A program made the translations under genes and the position numbers. Below are positions 30,769-39,994 of a stretch of 64,000 nt of DNA, piece after piece; the first letter of the stretch is position 1; every line of letters begins with the position of its first letter. The stretch covers positions 248,001-312,000 of the forward strand of contig NZ_NJIH01000006.1 of assembly GCF_002209565.1 (NCBI RefSeq). The letters run 5' to 3'. Source of the DNA: Candidimonas nitroreducens (lineage in GTDB: Bacteria > Pseudomonadota > Gammaproteobacteria > Burkholderiales > Burkholderiaceae_B). A model generated the notes under the pieces. It searched no databases and had not been told where the DNA came from. It was given only the letters and a program-made list of their open reading frames with translations.

Positions 30769-33168
30769 TCAGGCTGCCTTAGGTTCGGAAGCCTCGGCCC
30801 GGATGGATCCGGCCACCACCGTCGCCCCGAAATCGTCGATCAGCTCGCGCACCAGCGGGTCAGCCTGCACCGCCTGCTCGGCTTCTTTCTGGCGTGCGGC
30901 GCGGCGCGCCTGCTCTACCGCATGCGCGGTGTCCTCGCCGGTTCGGCCGTATTCCACGTCGAGTTCGACCACGGTACCAAAATGCTCGGACAAGACCGTG
31001 CGCAGGCGTGATTTACCCGGGCTTTCGGCCAGGGAGCGCACGGCGACCCGCAGCCGCACCCGCTCGCCCTGGGAGCCGAGCCATTCGCTTTGGCGCGCCA
31101 GTTCCGCGGCCAGACCGGTCAGCGGCAGCTTCGCCGCCAGCTCGGGCCAGGCCCCCGCAGTCATGTTGGCCAGGCGAGGCAGGTCGGCGCGCGGCGCCGG
31201 CTCGGCAAACATCGGGCCGGATCCGCCCATGACTGGCTCGGGCGGCACATCGTCGGGGTCGAAGGCGGCATCGTCGATCTCGGCGTAGCCCGAGGCATCG
31301 GCCAGCGGCCCGTCTTCCCAGGCGGGAATATCGTCGCCGTAATCCGGCGGCTCGTCGAAAGCCGTACTGTCCTGCGAGCCGGTATCTTGAATAGCAGTGT
31401 CTTGAGCGGCGGTGTCCCGAGCAGCCGTGTCTTGAGCGGCGGTGTCTTGAGCAGAGGCGCCCGAGGCGCGGCCGTCGAGTGCACTATCCGCGTAGTGATC
31501 GGTTGGGGCGCCAGCTTCGGCTGCCGCATCGGGCCGATCCGGCGTAGCGCCGGCCGAGCCGGCCACGGCATGCCCGGTGCCATCAGCCCTCTTGCCAGAC
31601 GGTGTGGCCATTGTTGCACCGGCACCTGGCTCAAGTGCAGCACGCGCGGCAAGTATGGCAGCCACCGCGGGGCTGGGCTGGGGCGCCACCGCGGGCTCGC
31701 GCTGGCCATCTTCCGAGGGCATTGCCGGCACCGACTGGGCCGCGGCCGCTTGTCCGGCCGGAACAGCGCCGGCATCAGGCGCAGCCGAGGCCGGGGCTGA
31801 ACCCGCGGCCGCAGGAGCCGGAGCCGGGGCCGCAGGAGCCGAACCCACAGCGTGCGGCATCGGTGCGCCGGACGGGCCTGCCTGAGTCATAACTGCGGCG
31901 CCGACGGCGTCCACCGAGCCAGCCGGCTCGGCATTGCTGCGCTCGACAGGCGCGGCAGAGCCGGCTGGCCCGGCACCGCTGTGCTCGGCCGATACGGGCG
32001 CCGCGGCCATGACGGCCTGGCCCGGTGCGGCCGCGCTTTGGGCTGCGGGCGCAGGCAGCGCCGCACGCGCGCCATCTTCAGGCGCGGGCGGCGCCACCGC
32101 CAGCATGCGCAGGCAGGCCATGACGAAGCCCGCGTACTCGTCCGGAGCCAGCGCCAGTTCCTGGCGGCTGTGCACGGCGATCGAATAGAAAAGCTGCACC
32201 AGATCGGGATGCAGGCGCCCCGCCAGGGCGCGCAAGTCGGCGGCCAGGGGGTCGTCGTCGGGCAGCACGGCGCCGACGCGCTGTTCGATTGCAACGCGCG
32301 ACAGCAGCACGGCCAGGTCGGCCAGCGCGCCCGAATACGACAGGCCGCGCGCAGCCAGTTCGTCGGCCACGCCCAGCACCTCGCGCGCGCTGGAATCGGC
32401 CAGGGCCTGCAGCAGGCGCAGCAAATGGCGCTGGTCTATAGTGCCCAGCATGCCCTGCACCGCCTCGGCGGTGATGCGCCCGGCGCTGTAGGCAATGGCC
32501 TGGTCGGTCAGCGACAAGGCATCGCGCATCGAGCCCGCGGCGGCCTGGGCCAGCAGGCGCAGGGCCGGGGTCTCGGATTCTATGCCTTCCTGTTCCAGCA
32601 CGCCCTGCAAGTGGGCGACGATGGATTCGGCGGCCATCTGCTTGAGATTGAACTGCAGGCAGCGCGACAGCACCGTGACCGGAATCTTCTGCGGATCGGT
32701 GGTGGCCAGTATGAACTTGACGTGCGGCGGCGGCTCTTCCAGGGTCTTCAACATGGCGTTGAAGGCATGCCCGGTCAGCATGTGCACTTCGTCGATCATA
32801 TAGACCTTGAAGCGGCCCACGCTGGGCGCGTACACCGCCTGCTCCAGCAACTGCGTCATTTCTTCGACGCCGCGATTGGAAGCGGCGTCGAGTTCCAGGT
32901 AATCGACATAGCGGCCGGCGTCGATCTCGGTGCAGGCCCGGCAGGTGCCGCAAGGGGTCGGCGTAATACCCGTCTCGCAATTCAGGGACTTGGCGAGAAT
33001 GCGCGACAGCGTGGTCTTGCCCACGCCGCGCGTGCCGGTGAACAGCCATGCATGGTGCAGGCGCTGGGTCGACAGGGCGTGCGTCAGCGCGCGCACCACA
33101 TGGTCTTGGCCGACCAGAGTGTCGAACGTGCGGGGACGCCATTTGCGCGCCAGTACCAGATATGTCAT
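30769..33168 (-). CDS. dnaX: DNA polymerase III subunit tau (and gamma)
   Basis: DnaX is the clamp-loader ATPase. The 799 residues show an N-terminal AAA+ domain: LARKWRPRTFDTLVGQ, Walker A GTRGVGKTTLSR, a four-cysteine zinc module (LNCETGITPTPCGTCRAC), Walker B YMIDEVHML and the sensor ATTDPQKIPVTVLSRC. Residues from about 370 to 680 form an Ala/Pro/Gly-rich linker, followed by a C-terminal tau-like domain. The linker contains an in-frame AQDTA repeat. The ATG at 33168 gives the canonical MTYLVLARKWRP. No slippery A-run suggesting a gamma frameshift was seen. Confidence 0.96.
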   Translation of the reverse strand: MTYLVLARKWRPRTFDTLVGQDHVVRALTHALSTQRLHHAWLFTGTRGVGKTTLSRILAKSLNCETGITPTPCGTCRACTEIDAGRYVDYLELDAASNRGVEEMTQLLEQAVYAPSVGRFKVYMIDEVHMLTGHAFNAMLKTLEEPPPHVKFILATTDPQKIPVTVLSRCLQFNLKQMAAESIVAHLQGVLEQEGIESETPALRLLAQAAAGSMRDALSLTDQAIAYSAGRITAEAVQGMLGTIDQRHLLRLLQALADSSAREVLGVADELAARGLSYSGALADLAVLLSRVAIEQRVGAVLPDDDPLAADLRALAGRLHPDLVQLFYSIAVHSRQELALAPDEYAGFVMACLRMLAVAPPAPEDGARAALPAPAAQSAAAPGQAVMAAAPVSAEHSGAGPAGSAAPVERSNAEPAGSVDAVGAAVMTQAGPSGAPMPHAVGSAPAAPAPAPAAAGSAPASAAPDAGAVPAGQAAAAQSVPAMPSEDGQREPAVAPQPSPAVAAILAARAALEPGAGATMATPSGKRADGTGHAVAGSAGATPDRPDAAAEAGAPTDHYADSALDGRASGASAQDTAAQDTAARDTAAQDTAIQDTGSQDSTAFDEPPDYGDDIPAWEDGPLADASGYAEIDDAAFDPDDVPPEPVMGGSGPMFAEPAPRADLPRLANMTAGAWPELAAKLPLTGLAAELARQSEWLGSQGERVRLRVAVRSLAESPGKSRLRTVLSEHFGTVVELDVEYGRTGEDTAHAVEQARRAARQKEAEQAVQADPLVRELIDDFGATVVAGSIRAEASEPKAA
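31374..31456 (-). repeat. 15-bp in-frame minisatellite in the dnaX linker
   Basis: Five to six tandem 15-base units encode A-[Q/R]-D-T-A variants (AQDTAAQDTAARDTAAQDTA, then IQDTGSQDST). The number of units may vary between strains without breaking the frame. Confidence 0.85.
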
Positions 33169-33344
33169 GCCTGAGGGTCTACCCAAAAACCTGGAGGATA
33201 AACGAAAAGTTTACCGGATTCGGCAGGGAGCCGGGACACGCGGGCGCACGGAAAGAAATGGAGCCGGCCTGCCGCCGGTGCCGCCCGCCGCGGCCAGGCG
33301 CGCGGGCGCAAGCAAAGAATGAGGAAATGAAAGAGGCGAGCCTT

Positions 33345-33440
33345 ACTTCGGCACTGACCCTGCACGGCTGTGGCTGCTTCGTTCCCGACCTGACCAGGTT
33401 CACCGCCGGGCCATGCGAAGGGACCCGCCCATCCGAAGTT
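33345..33440 (-). ncRNA. ffs: 4.5S signal recognition particle RNA
   Basis: On the minus strand the diagnostic SRP RNA core GGTGAACCTGGTCAGGTC is followed by GGGAACGAAGCAGCCACAG, i.e. the Ffh-binding domain IV with its symmetric loop. CTTCGG near the 5' end (about 33439) pairs with CCGAAG near the 3' end (about 33346), closing a ~96-nt hairpin. The gene lies about 180 bases upstream of dnaX on the same strand, a frequent bacterial arrangement. Ends are approximate. The rest of the 33169-33498 gap shows nothing else. Confidence 0.93.
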
Positions 33441-33498
33441 TAACAGGACTGGCGCGCCCTGTCCCCGGGCAGGCGCCGCGCGGCACAGGCGCCCTGCG

Positions 33499-36400
33499 TC
33501 AGCACTCTACCCATAGATCGGCCCGCGGGAAATACAGCGCGCCACGCGCCGGCCTGCCGTCCAGCGCCTCGACCTGGCGGCAGTAGCGCTGGATCTGCCC
33601 GGCGTAGCGCTCGGCCATGCGGTCAGCGTAGGCGCCCGGGCTTTCGCCCTCTTGCGGGACGCCGGTCTTATAGTCGACCACCAGCCAGCCGCCCTCTTCG
33701 GATATGGCCAGGTCGATCACCGATACCCGGCCCGAGACATCCAGCAGCGACCATTCGCGATGCGCACCCGCCGCCTGCAATAGCCAGCGGCCGCGCTCGC
33801 TGGCCAGCGTGGCCAGCAGCGTCCCGCTCACCGCGCGGGCAGCCTCGTCCTGATCCGCCTGTGCCACGCCGGCGCGGCTCAACTGGCGGCGGATCACCTC
33901 CAGACTGGCCTCGATGCGGGCGGCCGGCCACTGCGCCAGGCCGTCGCGGCCCAGGCGTTCCAGCCAGGCATGGGCCACCGTGCCGGCCAGGGCCTCGTAG
34001 CCGGCCTCGGCCGGCCAGACCCAGGCCCCCGAACCTTTACGTACAATGGCCGCAACGGCCGCGAATGCGCCGGCCGGAGAGACACCGGGCGCCCACGCCT
34101 CAGCAGCCTCGGAGCCGATGGCCGGGGTGCCAGCCACCGGGGTACCGGCCACCGGGGTGCCGGCCACCCGAGCGCCGACCGACGGGGCGCCGACCGTCTC
34201 GAAATCATGCACGGCGCCCAGAGCGACGGGACGCGGCAGCCCCGCATTGCGCAAGCGCAGCAAGCGACGCGGCGGCGCGGCCGCGGCCAGCGGCAATTCG
34301 CCTTGCGGCTCCGCCACCCGCGGCGGCAGTTGGGGGATTTCCAGCTGATCCCACAACCGCCCCAGCAGGCTCGTGGCGGGCGGCCTTTTCAGGCCCTCGT
34401 CCCCCGGCGTCACGGTGGCGATCAAGTGCAGGCGGTCACGTGCGCGCGTGGCGGCCACGTACAGCAGCCTGTCGGTTTCATGGGAGGCGCGCTTCTTCTC
34501 GCGCTCGGCCAGGTAGGCCGACACCGGGTCGGACTGCTCCGATGCCTTGGCGCGTATCGGCCCCAGCAGCAGGCGGCCTTCGCTCTGCTCCAGGCGTATC
34601 AGCGGCGCGGTATCGCCGCGCGGCCTGCGGTGCAGGCCCATGAGGATGACCGTACCGAATTCCAGGCCCTTGGACTTGTGTATGGTCATGACGTCGACGG
34701 CGCGCCCCGCCTCGTTGGGCGCAGCGTAAAGCCGCTGCAGCTGCCGATCCAGCTCGGCCGGATCCAGCCCGCCATAGGGCGCCAGCGTCTCGATCAGGCG
34801 CAGCACGCTTTCGACGTCGGCACGATCGCCGGCCGCCGGGTAGGCGGCCGGGCCGCCCAGCCGGCGCCAGCAATCCTCCAGCCATGCGGCAAAAGGCATG
34901 GCCCCCGAACGATTGCCGCCATCGAGCAACACCGCCGCGGCAAGCCGCAGGCGCGCGGCTTCGCCCGGCTCGAGGCCGGACGCCCCCTGCGCATCGCGCC
35001 GCCGCCATTGCTCGAGCACGGCAGCCGGGGCGCGGCCGTGCTCGTCTCCGAACAAGGCATGCAGGCTGGCCAGCGTCAAGCCGCACATGGGTGCGCGCAG
35101 TACCGACAACCACGCCAGCCGGTCGCCGGGATGCGCCAGCGCACGCGCCAGTTGCACCAGGTCGCTGACCACCTGGCGCGAGGCCAGCGGCACCAGCTCC
35201 ACCGCGCGGCAGGGAATGCCGGCCTCGCCCAGGCGGCGCACCAGGCTGCCCAGATGCGAGCGGGCACGCACCAGCACGGCCACCGGCGCGGCGCCGTCCG
35301 GATCCTGCTCCAGCGCCTCGCGCGCCAGACGCACGGCAATCGCCTCGCTGTCCTCGTCGGGCGGGCCGGAGTCCTCGTCTTCATCACCTTCGTCCGGCGC
35401 CGTGCCCGCGCCCTCGGCCGGCATCACGGGATGAAACTGCATGGCCGGGCCGGCCAGGGCCACGTTGAAGGCCACGGAAGGCGTATAAGGAATGGCGCCC
35501 ATGGCCGCGTCGGGCACGGCCGGGAACATGGGGGCGAACACCCGGTTGACCCAATCCACCACGCCCGCCTGCGAGCGGAAATTGTCGGTCAGGCGCAGCG
35601 CTTCGAGCTCGATGCCGCCCAGGCCCTGTTCCTGCACCTTCAGGAACCAGCCCACCTCGGCCTTGCGGAAGCGATAGATGGACTGCATGGGGTCGCCCAC
35701 CAGGAACAGCGTGCGCCCATCGCCCGGCTCCCAGCCCGAGGTCAGACGCTCGAGCAGGTCGATCTGCGACTGGCTGGTGTCCTGGAATTCGTCGATCAAC
35801 AAGTGGCGTATGGAGGCGTCGAGCCGCAGCAGCAGCTCGCCCGGATCGTCGGCCTGGCCCAGCGCCCGCAGGGCGCGCTGCGAAATCTCGATGAAATCCA
35901 CCTCGCCGGCCTGCGCGAAGCGCAGGCTGAGCTGGGCGCAGGCCAGCCACAGCACCGCGATGAGCGCCTGCAAGGTCTCGATCTGCTGAGCGTCGTAGCC
36001 CTGGCCCGGCACGAGCCGCACGGCGGCAAGGCGTTCGACCCAGGGCTCGCCTTCATCATGGCTCTGCAGCCACTGCAGGAACGGCTCTTTATGCGCGGAT
36101 TTGGGCGGGAAGCCCTGATTCTTGTTGACGCTGCGCCGCAGGCCACCGGTGGCGGTGAGCAGCAGGCGGGCAAGCGCCTGCCACCTGGGCAGATCGGGCA
36201 TGCGCGCCTCGAAGGCCTGGCCGTCCCAGTCTTCGAGCGCGGCCAGGTCGAGCATCCCGCCCTGGGGCGGCGTGGCGTTGCGCGCCGCCTGCACGGCCCA
36301 GGGCGCAAGCTGCTGCGCCCAGCCCGCGGGCATGCAGCCGCGCAGGCCGCTCAGGTCTTCCTCGATGGCATCGTCCAGGTGTTCAAGCAGCGTCTGCGCG

Positions 36401-37020
36401 TCGGCGCCCTGGCCCAGCAAGGGCAGCCACTGGTCGCGATTGCCCAGCATGCCGGCAATGAGGTCTTGCGCCGCCCGCAGGTCGATATCCATGTGCGCCA
36501 GGAAGCGCTGCACCGCGTCCTGGTCGTCGGCCAGGGCCAGCGTGGCGCGGGCCGCCGCGGCATAGTGCTCGCGAGCATCGTCGCAGATCGCCGGCATGCC
36601 GCCCAGCGCGCTGGACCAGGGCATGCAGCGCACCAGCCAGGCGCAGAACGAATCGATGGTGCGTATGGCCAGGCGCGCCGGATAGCGCAGCAAGTCCCAA
36701 TGCAGTTCGGCGTCGCGCTGCATGACCCGGTGCGCCAGTTCCCAGCTGCGCAGCTTGTGTTCTTCCCCAGCCTCGGGGCGCGGGCCATCGCCGTCGCGCA
36801 GCTTCTTCATGACACGCGCATGCATTTCGCTTGCGGCCTTGCGGGTGAAGGTGATGGCCACCACCTCTTCGGGCCGCTGCACCGTCGCCAGCAGGGCCAG
36901 GATGCGGTCGGTCAGCAGCTCGGTCTTGCCCGAGCCGGCCGGCGCCTGAACCACGAAGGAGCGGCGCGGATCGAGAGCAGCGGCGCGCGCCGCCGCATCG
37001 CTAGGCGCTCTGGCCGGCAT
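33499..37020 (-). CDS. addA: AddA-like UvrD-family helicase-nuclease (double-strand break repair)
   Basis: The 1173-residue product is a superfamily 1 helicase with a C-terminal PD-(D/E)XK nuclease, as in AddA/RecB, which processes double-strand ends for RecA. Visible motifs: Walker A APAGSGKT (residues 26-33), motif II HLLIDEFQDTSQSQIDLL, motif III LVGDPMQSIYRFRKAEV, motif V VMTIHKSKGLEFGTVIL, VAATRARDRLHLI, and the nuclease core SVIDLAISEEGGWLVVDYKTG near residue 1115. The chosen ATG (37020) lies inside the end of the addB-like gene (20-base overlap). An in-frame VAGTP repeat sits before the nuclease domain. Confidence 0.92.
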   Translation of the reverse strand: MPARAPSDAAARAAALDPRRSFVVQAPAGSGKTELLTDRILALLATVQRPEEVVAITFTRKAASEMHARVMKKLRDGDGPRPEAGEEHKLRSWELAHRVMQRDAELHWDLLRYPARLAIRTIDSFCAWLVRCMPWSSALGGMPAICDDAREHYAAAARATLALADDQDAVQRFLAHMDIDLRAAQDLIAGMLGNRDQWLPLLGQGADAQTLLEHLDDAIEEDLSGLRGCMPAGWAQQLAPWAVQAARNATPPQGGMLDLAALEDWDGQAFEARMPDLPRWQALARLLLTATGGLRRSVNKNQGFPPKSAHKEPFLQWLQSHDEGEPWVERLAAVRLVPGQGYDAQQIETLQALIAVLWLACAQLSLRFAQAGEVDFIEISQRALRALGQADDPGELLLRLDASIRHLLIDEFQDTSQSQIDLLERLTSGWEPGDGRTLFLVGDPMQSIYRFRKAEVGWFLKVQEQGLGGIELEALRLTDNFRSQAGVVDWVNRVFAPMFPAVPDAAMGAIPYTPSVAFNVALAGPAMQFHPVMPAEGAGTAPDEGDEDEDSGPPDEDSEAIAVRLAREALEQDPDGAAPVAVLVRARSHLGSLVRRLGEAGIPCRAVELVPLASRQVVSDLVQLARALAHPGDRLAWLSVLRAPMCGLTLASLHALFGDEHGRAPAAVLEQWRRRDAQGASGLEPGEAARLRLAAAVLLDGGNRSGAMPFAAWLEDCWRRLGGPAAYPAAGDRADVESVLRLIETLAPYGGLDPAELDRQLQRLYAAPNEAGRAVDVMTIHKSKGLEFGTVILMGLHRRPRGDTAPLIRLEQSEGRLLLGPIRAKASEQSDPVSAYLAEREKKRASHETDRLLYVAATRARDRLHLIATVTPGDEGLKRPPATSLLGRLWDQLEIPQLPPRVAEPQGELPLAAAAPPRRLLRLRNAGLPRPVALGAVHDFETVGAPSVGARVAGTPVAGTPVAGTPAIGSEAAEAWAPGVSPAGAFAAVAAIVRKGSGAWVWPAEAGYEALAGTVAHAWLERLGRDGLAQWPAARIEASLEVIRRQLSRAGVAQADQDEAARAVSGTLLATLASERGRWLLQAAGAHREWSLLDVSGRVSVIDLAISEEGGWLVVDYKTGVPQEGESPGAYADRMAERYAGQIQRYCRQVEALDGRPARGALYFPRADLWVEC
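34117..34181 (-). repeat. 15-bp in-frame repeat in addA
   Basis: Three tandem 15-base units encode VAGTP-VAGTP-VAGTP in the linker between helicase and nuclease domains, with degenerate flanking units (VGARVAG, AIGSEA). Confidence 0.8.
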
Positions 37021-39769
37021 GGCCGGGCTCCTCTTCTTCAAGACGCAGGAAAGGCAGCACGTCGCAATACTGCATATCGTCGCGGCGCAGGAATTCATTG
37101 CGGGCGATGCCGCAGGCATACTCTTCGGCCAGTTGCTCCACGGCCGCGCGCCAGCGCCGCAGCAGATCGCCCCATGACAGGCCGGCGCATTCCTGCCAGT
37201 CGTGGATACCGCTCAGGCCGGCCAGCCCGATATCGCCATCGCACAAGCCCTTGGCCTCGACCTGGCGCGCGTGCAGGCGCACCAGCGCCAATGCGCCTAC
37301 CTGCGCACCCTCTTCGCCCACCACGGCCGCGTACAGCGGCAACTGCAGCTCGACGGGCCGGCTGCGCGTCCAGCTGGCCTTGGGATCCAGGCGCCCCGCG
37401 CCGGACTTGTAGTCGATGATCACACGGCTGCCATCTTCCAGTTCGTCGACGCGATCCAGGCGCAGCGACAGATCGAGCGCCCCGTGCGACCAATGCTGCG
37501 TGTCTTCCCTGCCCAGCACGCGGAAAGGACGGCGCTGCCGCTCCAGCGCCAGCCAGTCCAGCAAAACCTTGCGGGCACGTTCCATCTCCAGGGTGCGCAG
37601 CGCCGGGCCATAGGCTTGCAGACAGTCGTCGGCCGCCTGGCGGACAGCCTCGTCGACCAGCGCGGCCAACCCGCCTTCGTCCGCCAGCCGGCACAATGCG
37701 GCGTGGCTGCCCAGCGTGCCCCAGGCCACTTCCAGCGCGCGGTGCAGGAAATTGCCGCGCGCATTCAAATCGGCCAGCTCGGCGTAGCCGTCCAGTTGCA
37801 CGGCGCCCAGGCGGTACTTCACATAGGCCCACAGCGGATTGCGCGACTGGGTGTCCAGCAGTGCGCTGCCGCCGCGCGTGATCTCGCCCGCGGCCAGCCC
37901 GGGGCCGCGATCGTCGAGCAGGCTTTCGATATCGGCCGGCGCGGCCTCGGACAGGCACAAGGCTTGATCCTGGGCCGGCAGTTCCGCGATGAAGGGGCTG
38001 GGGCGCAGCTCGCGTTCGCCGGCGCGCCGCGCGTGGCTGATGCGCACCCGCGGCGCGCTGCACAGCAGATCCGCATAAAGTTCTGCCGCCCATTGCAGCT
38101 CGCGCTCGGGCGTGGCGCGCGGCGCGCCGGCGCTGCGCAGGGCCGCCAATGGGATCAACGGGTTGGGCCGCGGCGCGGCGGGCAGCACCTCGTCGTCCAG
38201 GCCCAGCACCCAGACGCCGTCCCAGCGGCCGCCCTCGGCTTCGAGCAGGCCGAGCACGTCGAGTCTTGCGGCCGGATCGCGCTGCGGCTGGAATGCGGTC
38301 TCGGCCAGTAATTGCTCCAACAGGTGCAGCGCCGAGCCGAAGCTCTTCGGCCCCAGCGCCGCCGCCAGGCCCGCCAGCCGGTCGCAGGCAGCGTCCAGCG
38401 CCTCCATGGTCTGATAGGCGCTGCTGTCCAGGGCATCGTCGCCCGGGAAACCCAAGGCCCGCAATATTTGCCGGAAGTGGCGCATCCAGGTGTCGCAGGC
38501 GGCAGTCTCGGGGCACGCCCGGGCGGCCTCCAGCGCCGCGCCCCAGGCCTTTGCCAGCAGCGGCGCATACTGCCCGAGTTCGCTGCCGAACTGCGCCGCG
38601 GCCAGCCGCAGGCGCCGGGTACGCCGCCAGCGCGCATCCAGCGCGGCGCGCGCCGGCGACTCGGCTCTGGCCCCGGCGCAGTGCCCCGCCAGCAAGGCCA
38701 GCCCAAGCTGCTGCGGGCCGCAGTCCACGCCGCGGGCATAGTCGCCCAGCACATCGAGCCATGCCAGCGCGCTGCGCGCCACGGGCCAGTCGCGCAAGGG
38801 CCGGCCCACCGCAATATTGCAAGCCAGCGGCGCCGCCGGATCCTCGGTATCCACCGTACCCTTGGTATCCGCCGTACCCTGGGTATCCGCGGCACCCTTG
38901 GCATCCGGTATATCAGGGATATCAGAGGCATCCGAAGCAGCCACGGTGGCCAGCTCGGCATGCAGCACCCGGCGCGCCAGCACCACGTCATCCTGCAAGC
39001 GCGGCGAGACAATGGCATAACGCCCCTGCGGATCGCCGCGCATGCAGTCCACGGCCCAGCGGGCGGCCAGGCGCCATTCCGCATCGGGCTCATCGGCCAG
39101 CACACGCTCGACATCGGCGGCCTCCGGCCGCCGTTCCCGCAAGCGCAGAACGCTTATGCCCTGCTCGCGCAGAGCGCGCAACAACAGTGCCAGGCGCGGC
39201 GGGAATTCGTTGAAGCCGGCCAGCACCAGCGTACGCGCCGGCAGCGCCATGCCGCCATCGAGCACGGCCTGTACGACACGCTCGCAGGACTGGTTCTCGT
39301 CTTCGGCGTCCAGGCTTTGGAGCAGTTCGCGGTAGCGCCTGCGCCAGGCGCGGAAGCGCAGGTATTCGGGGGTCTCCAGCCCTTCGGCAACGGAAATGCG
39401 CCAGTCGGACACCAGCCAATCGGCCTCGTAAGCCAGGCGCGCCGCCTGGGCCACATCCAGCAAGACGTGCTCGGCCTCGGCGGCCTCTATTACCTGGCGC
39501 CACAACTGGCGTGCGCCAAAGGCGTCGAGCACATGGGCCGCACTGCCCGCATCCGCGTCGAAAGCCAGTTGCTCCGCGGCCTGGCGCAGCCACGCACCCA
39601 GGGGCACGATGGCGGGCACGGCGATCACCGAGCGCCGCGCATCCAGCCCGCGCGACAGCTCGGCAAGAATGCGGCGCGCCAGCCGGTTGTTCACCGTCAG
39701 CACCAATGTTGCGTCGCCGGGCAGCGCGGCCAATGCCTCCAGCGGTATCGGGTCGTATGTGTCGTTCAT
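37001..39769 (-). CDS. addB: AddB-like PD-(D/E)XK nuclease / DNA repair protein
   Basis: The 922-residue partner of the AddA-like protein has an inactivated helicase-like body (TLVLTVNNRLARRILAELS in place of a Walker A P-loop) and a C-terminal RecB-type nuclease with VIIDYKSGAGRLDP. The CxxC...C iron-sulfur pattern of Bacillus AddB is not evident; cysteines occur singly (QECAGL, EYACGI, MQYCDV). This resembles the proteobacterial 'probable DNA repair protein' group found beside addA. The ATG at 39769 is preferred; another at 39781 is possible. It carries an in-frame DT-repeat near residue 290. Confidence 0.85.
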   Translation of the reverse strand: MNDTYDPIPLEALAALPGDATLVLTVNNRLARRILAELSRGLDARRSVIAVPAIVPLGAWLRQAAEQLAFDADAGSAAHVLDAFGARQLWRQVIEAAEAEHVLLDVAQAARLAYEADWLVSDWRISVAEGLETPEYLRFRAWRRRYRELLQSLDAEDENQSCERVVQAVLDGGMALPARTLVLAGFNEFPPRLALLLRALREQGISVLRLRERRPEAADVERVLADEPDAEWRLAARWAVDCMRGDPQGRYAIVSPRLQDDVVLARRVLHAELATVAASDASDIPDIPDAKGAADTQGTADTKGTVDTEDPAAPLACNIAVGRPLRDWPVARSALAWLDVLGDYARGVDCGPQQLGLALLAGHCAGARAESPARAALDARWRRTRRLRLAAAQFGSELGQYAPLLAKAWGAALEAARACPETAACDTWMRHFRQILRALGFPGDDALDSSAYQTMEALDAACDRLAGLAAALGPKSFGSALHLLEQLLAETAFQPQRDPAARLDVLGLLEAEGGRWDGVWVLGLDDEVLPAAPRPNPLIPLAALRSAGAPRATPERELQWAAELYADLLCSAPRVRISHARRAGERELRPSPFIAELPAQDQALCLSEAAPADIESLLDDRGPGLAAGEITRGGSALLDTQSRNPLWAYVKYRLGAVQLDGYAELADLNARGNFLHRALEVAWGTLGSHAALCRLADEGGLAALVDEAVRQAADDCLQAYGPALRTLEMERARKVLLDWLALERQRRPFRVLGREDTQHWSHGALDLSLRLDRVDELEDGSRVIIDYKSGAGRLDPKASWTRSRPVELQLPLYAAVVGEEGAQVGALALVRLHARQVEAKGLCDGDIGLAGLSGIHDWQECAGLSWGDLLRRWRAAVEQLAEEYACGIARNEFLRRDDMQYCDVLPFLRLEEEEPGHAGQSA
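38842..38930 (-). repeat. 18-bp in-frame repeat in addB-like gene
   Basis: Tandem 18-base units encode GAADTQ-GTADTK-GTVDTE, followed by a shorter degenerate Asp/Ile/Pro run on the N-terminal side (DIPDIPDAK). It lies in a surface-type linker. Confidence 0.75.
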
Positions 39770-39994
39770 GGTTTCTTGCATGCTGCGGGTGCCGGCCGGG
39801 CGATCGCCGCAAGCCGGCGCGTCGAGCAGCGCGGCGGCCGCCATGCAGCGCTCTTGCCGCCCGCGTTTTGTGCAGGCCACAAATTGGAATAAGCTTGTAC
39901 CGCAGCCGCGGACGCGCCCGGGCATAGTACGAGGCGCCGGCCCAGGCCTGCCGCAGCCATCCCGCACTGTACACCATGACCACGGAGCAAGACA

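Noticed and set aside
30769-33168. Programmed frameshift in dnaX producing gamma
   Set aside because: No A-rich slippery heptamer with a following stem was seen in the linker; only the full-length tau frame is supported.
33970-37419. A plus-strand open frame of about 1150 codons opposite addA
   Set aside because: It is fully antisense to a gene with clear helicase and nuclease motifs; the frame is open only because of codon bias.
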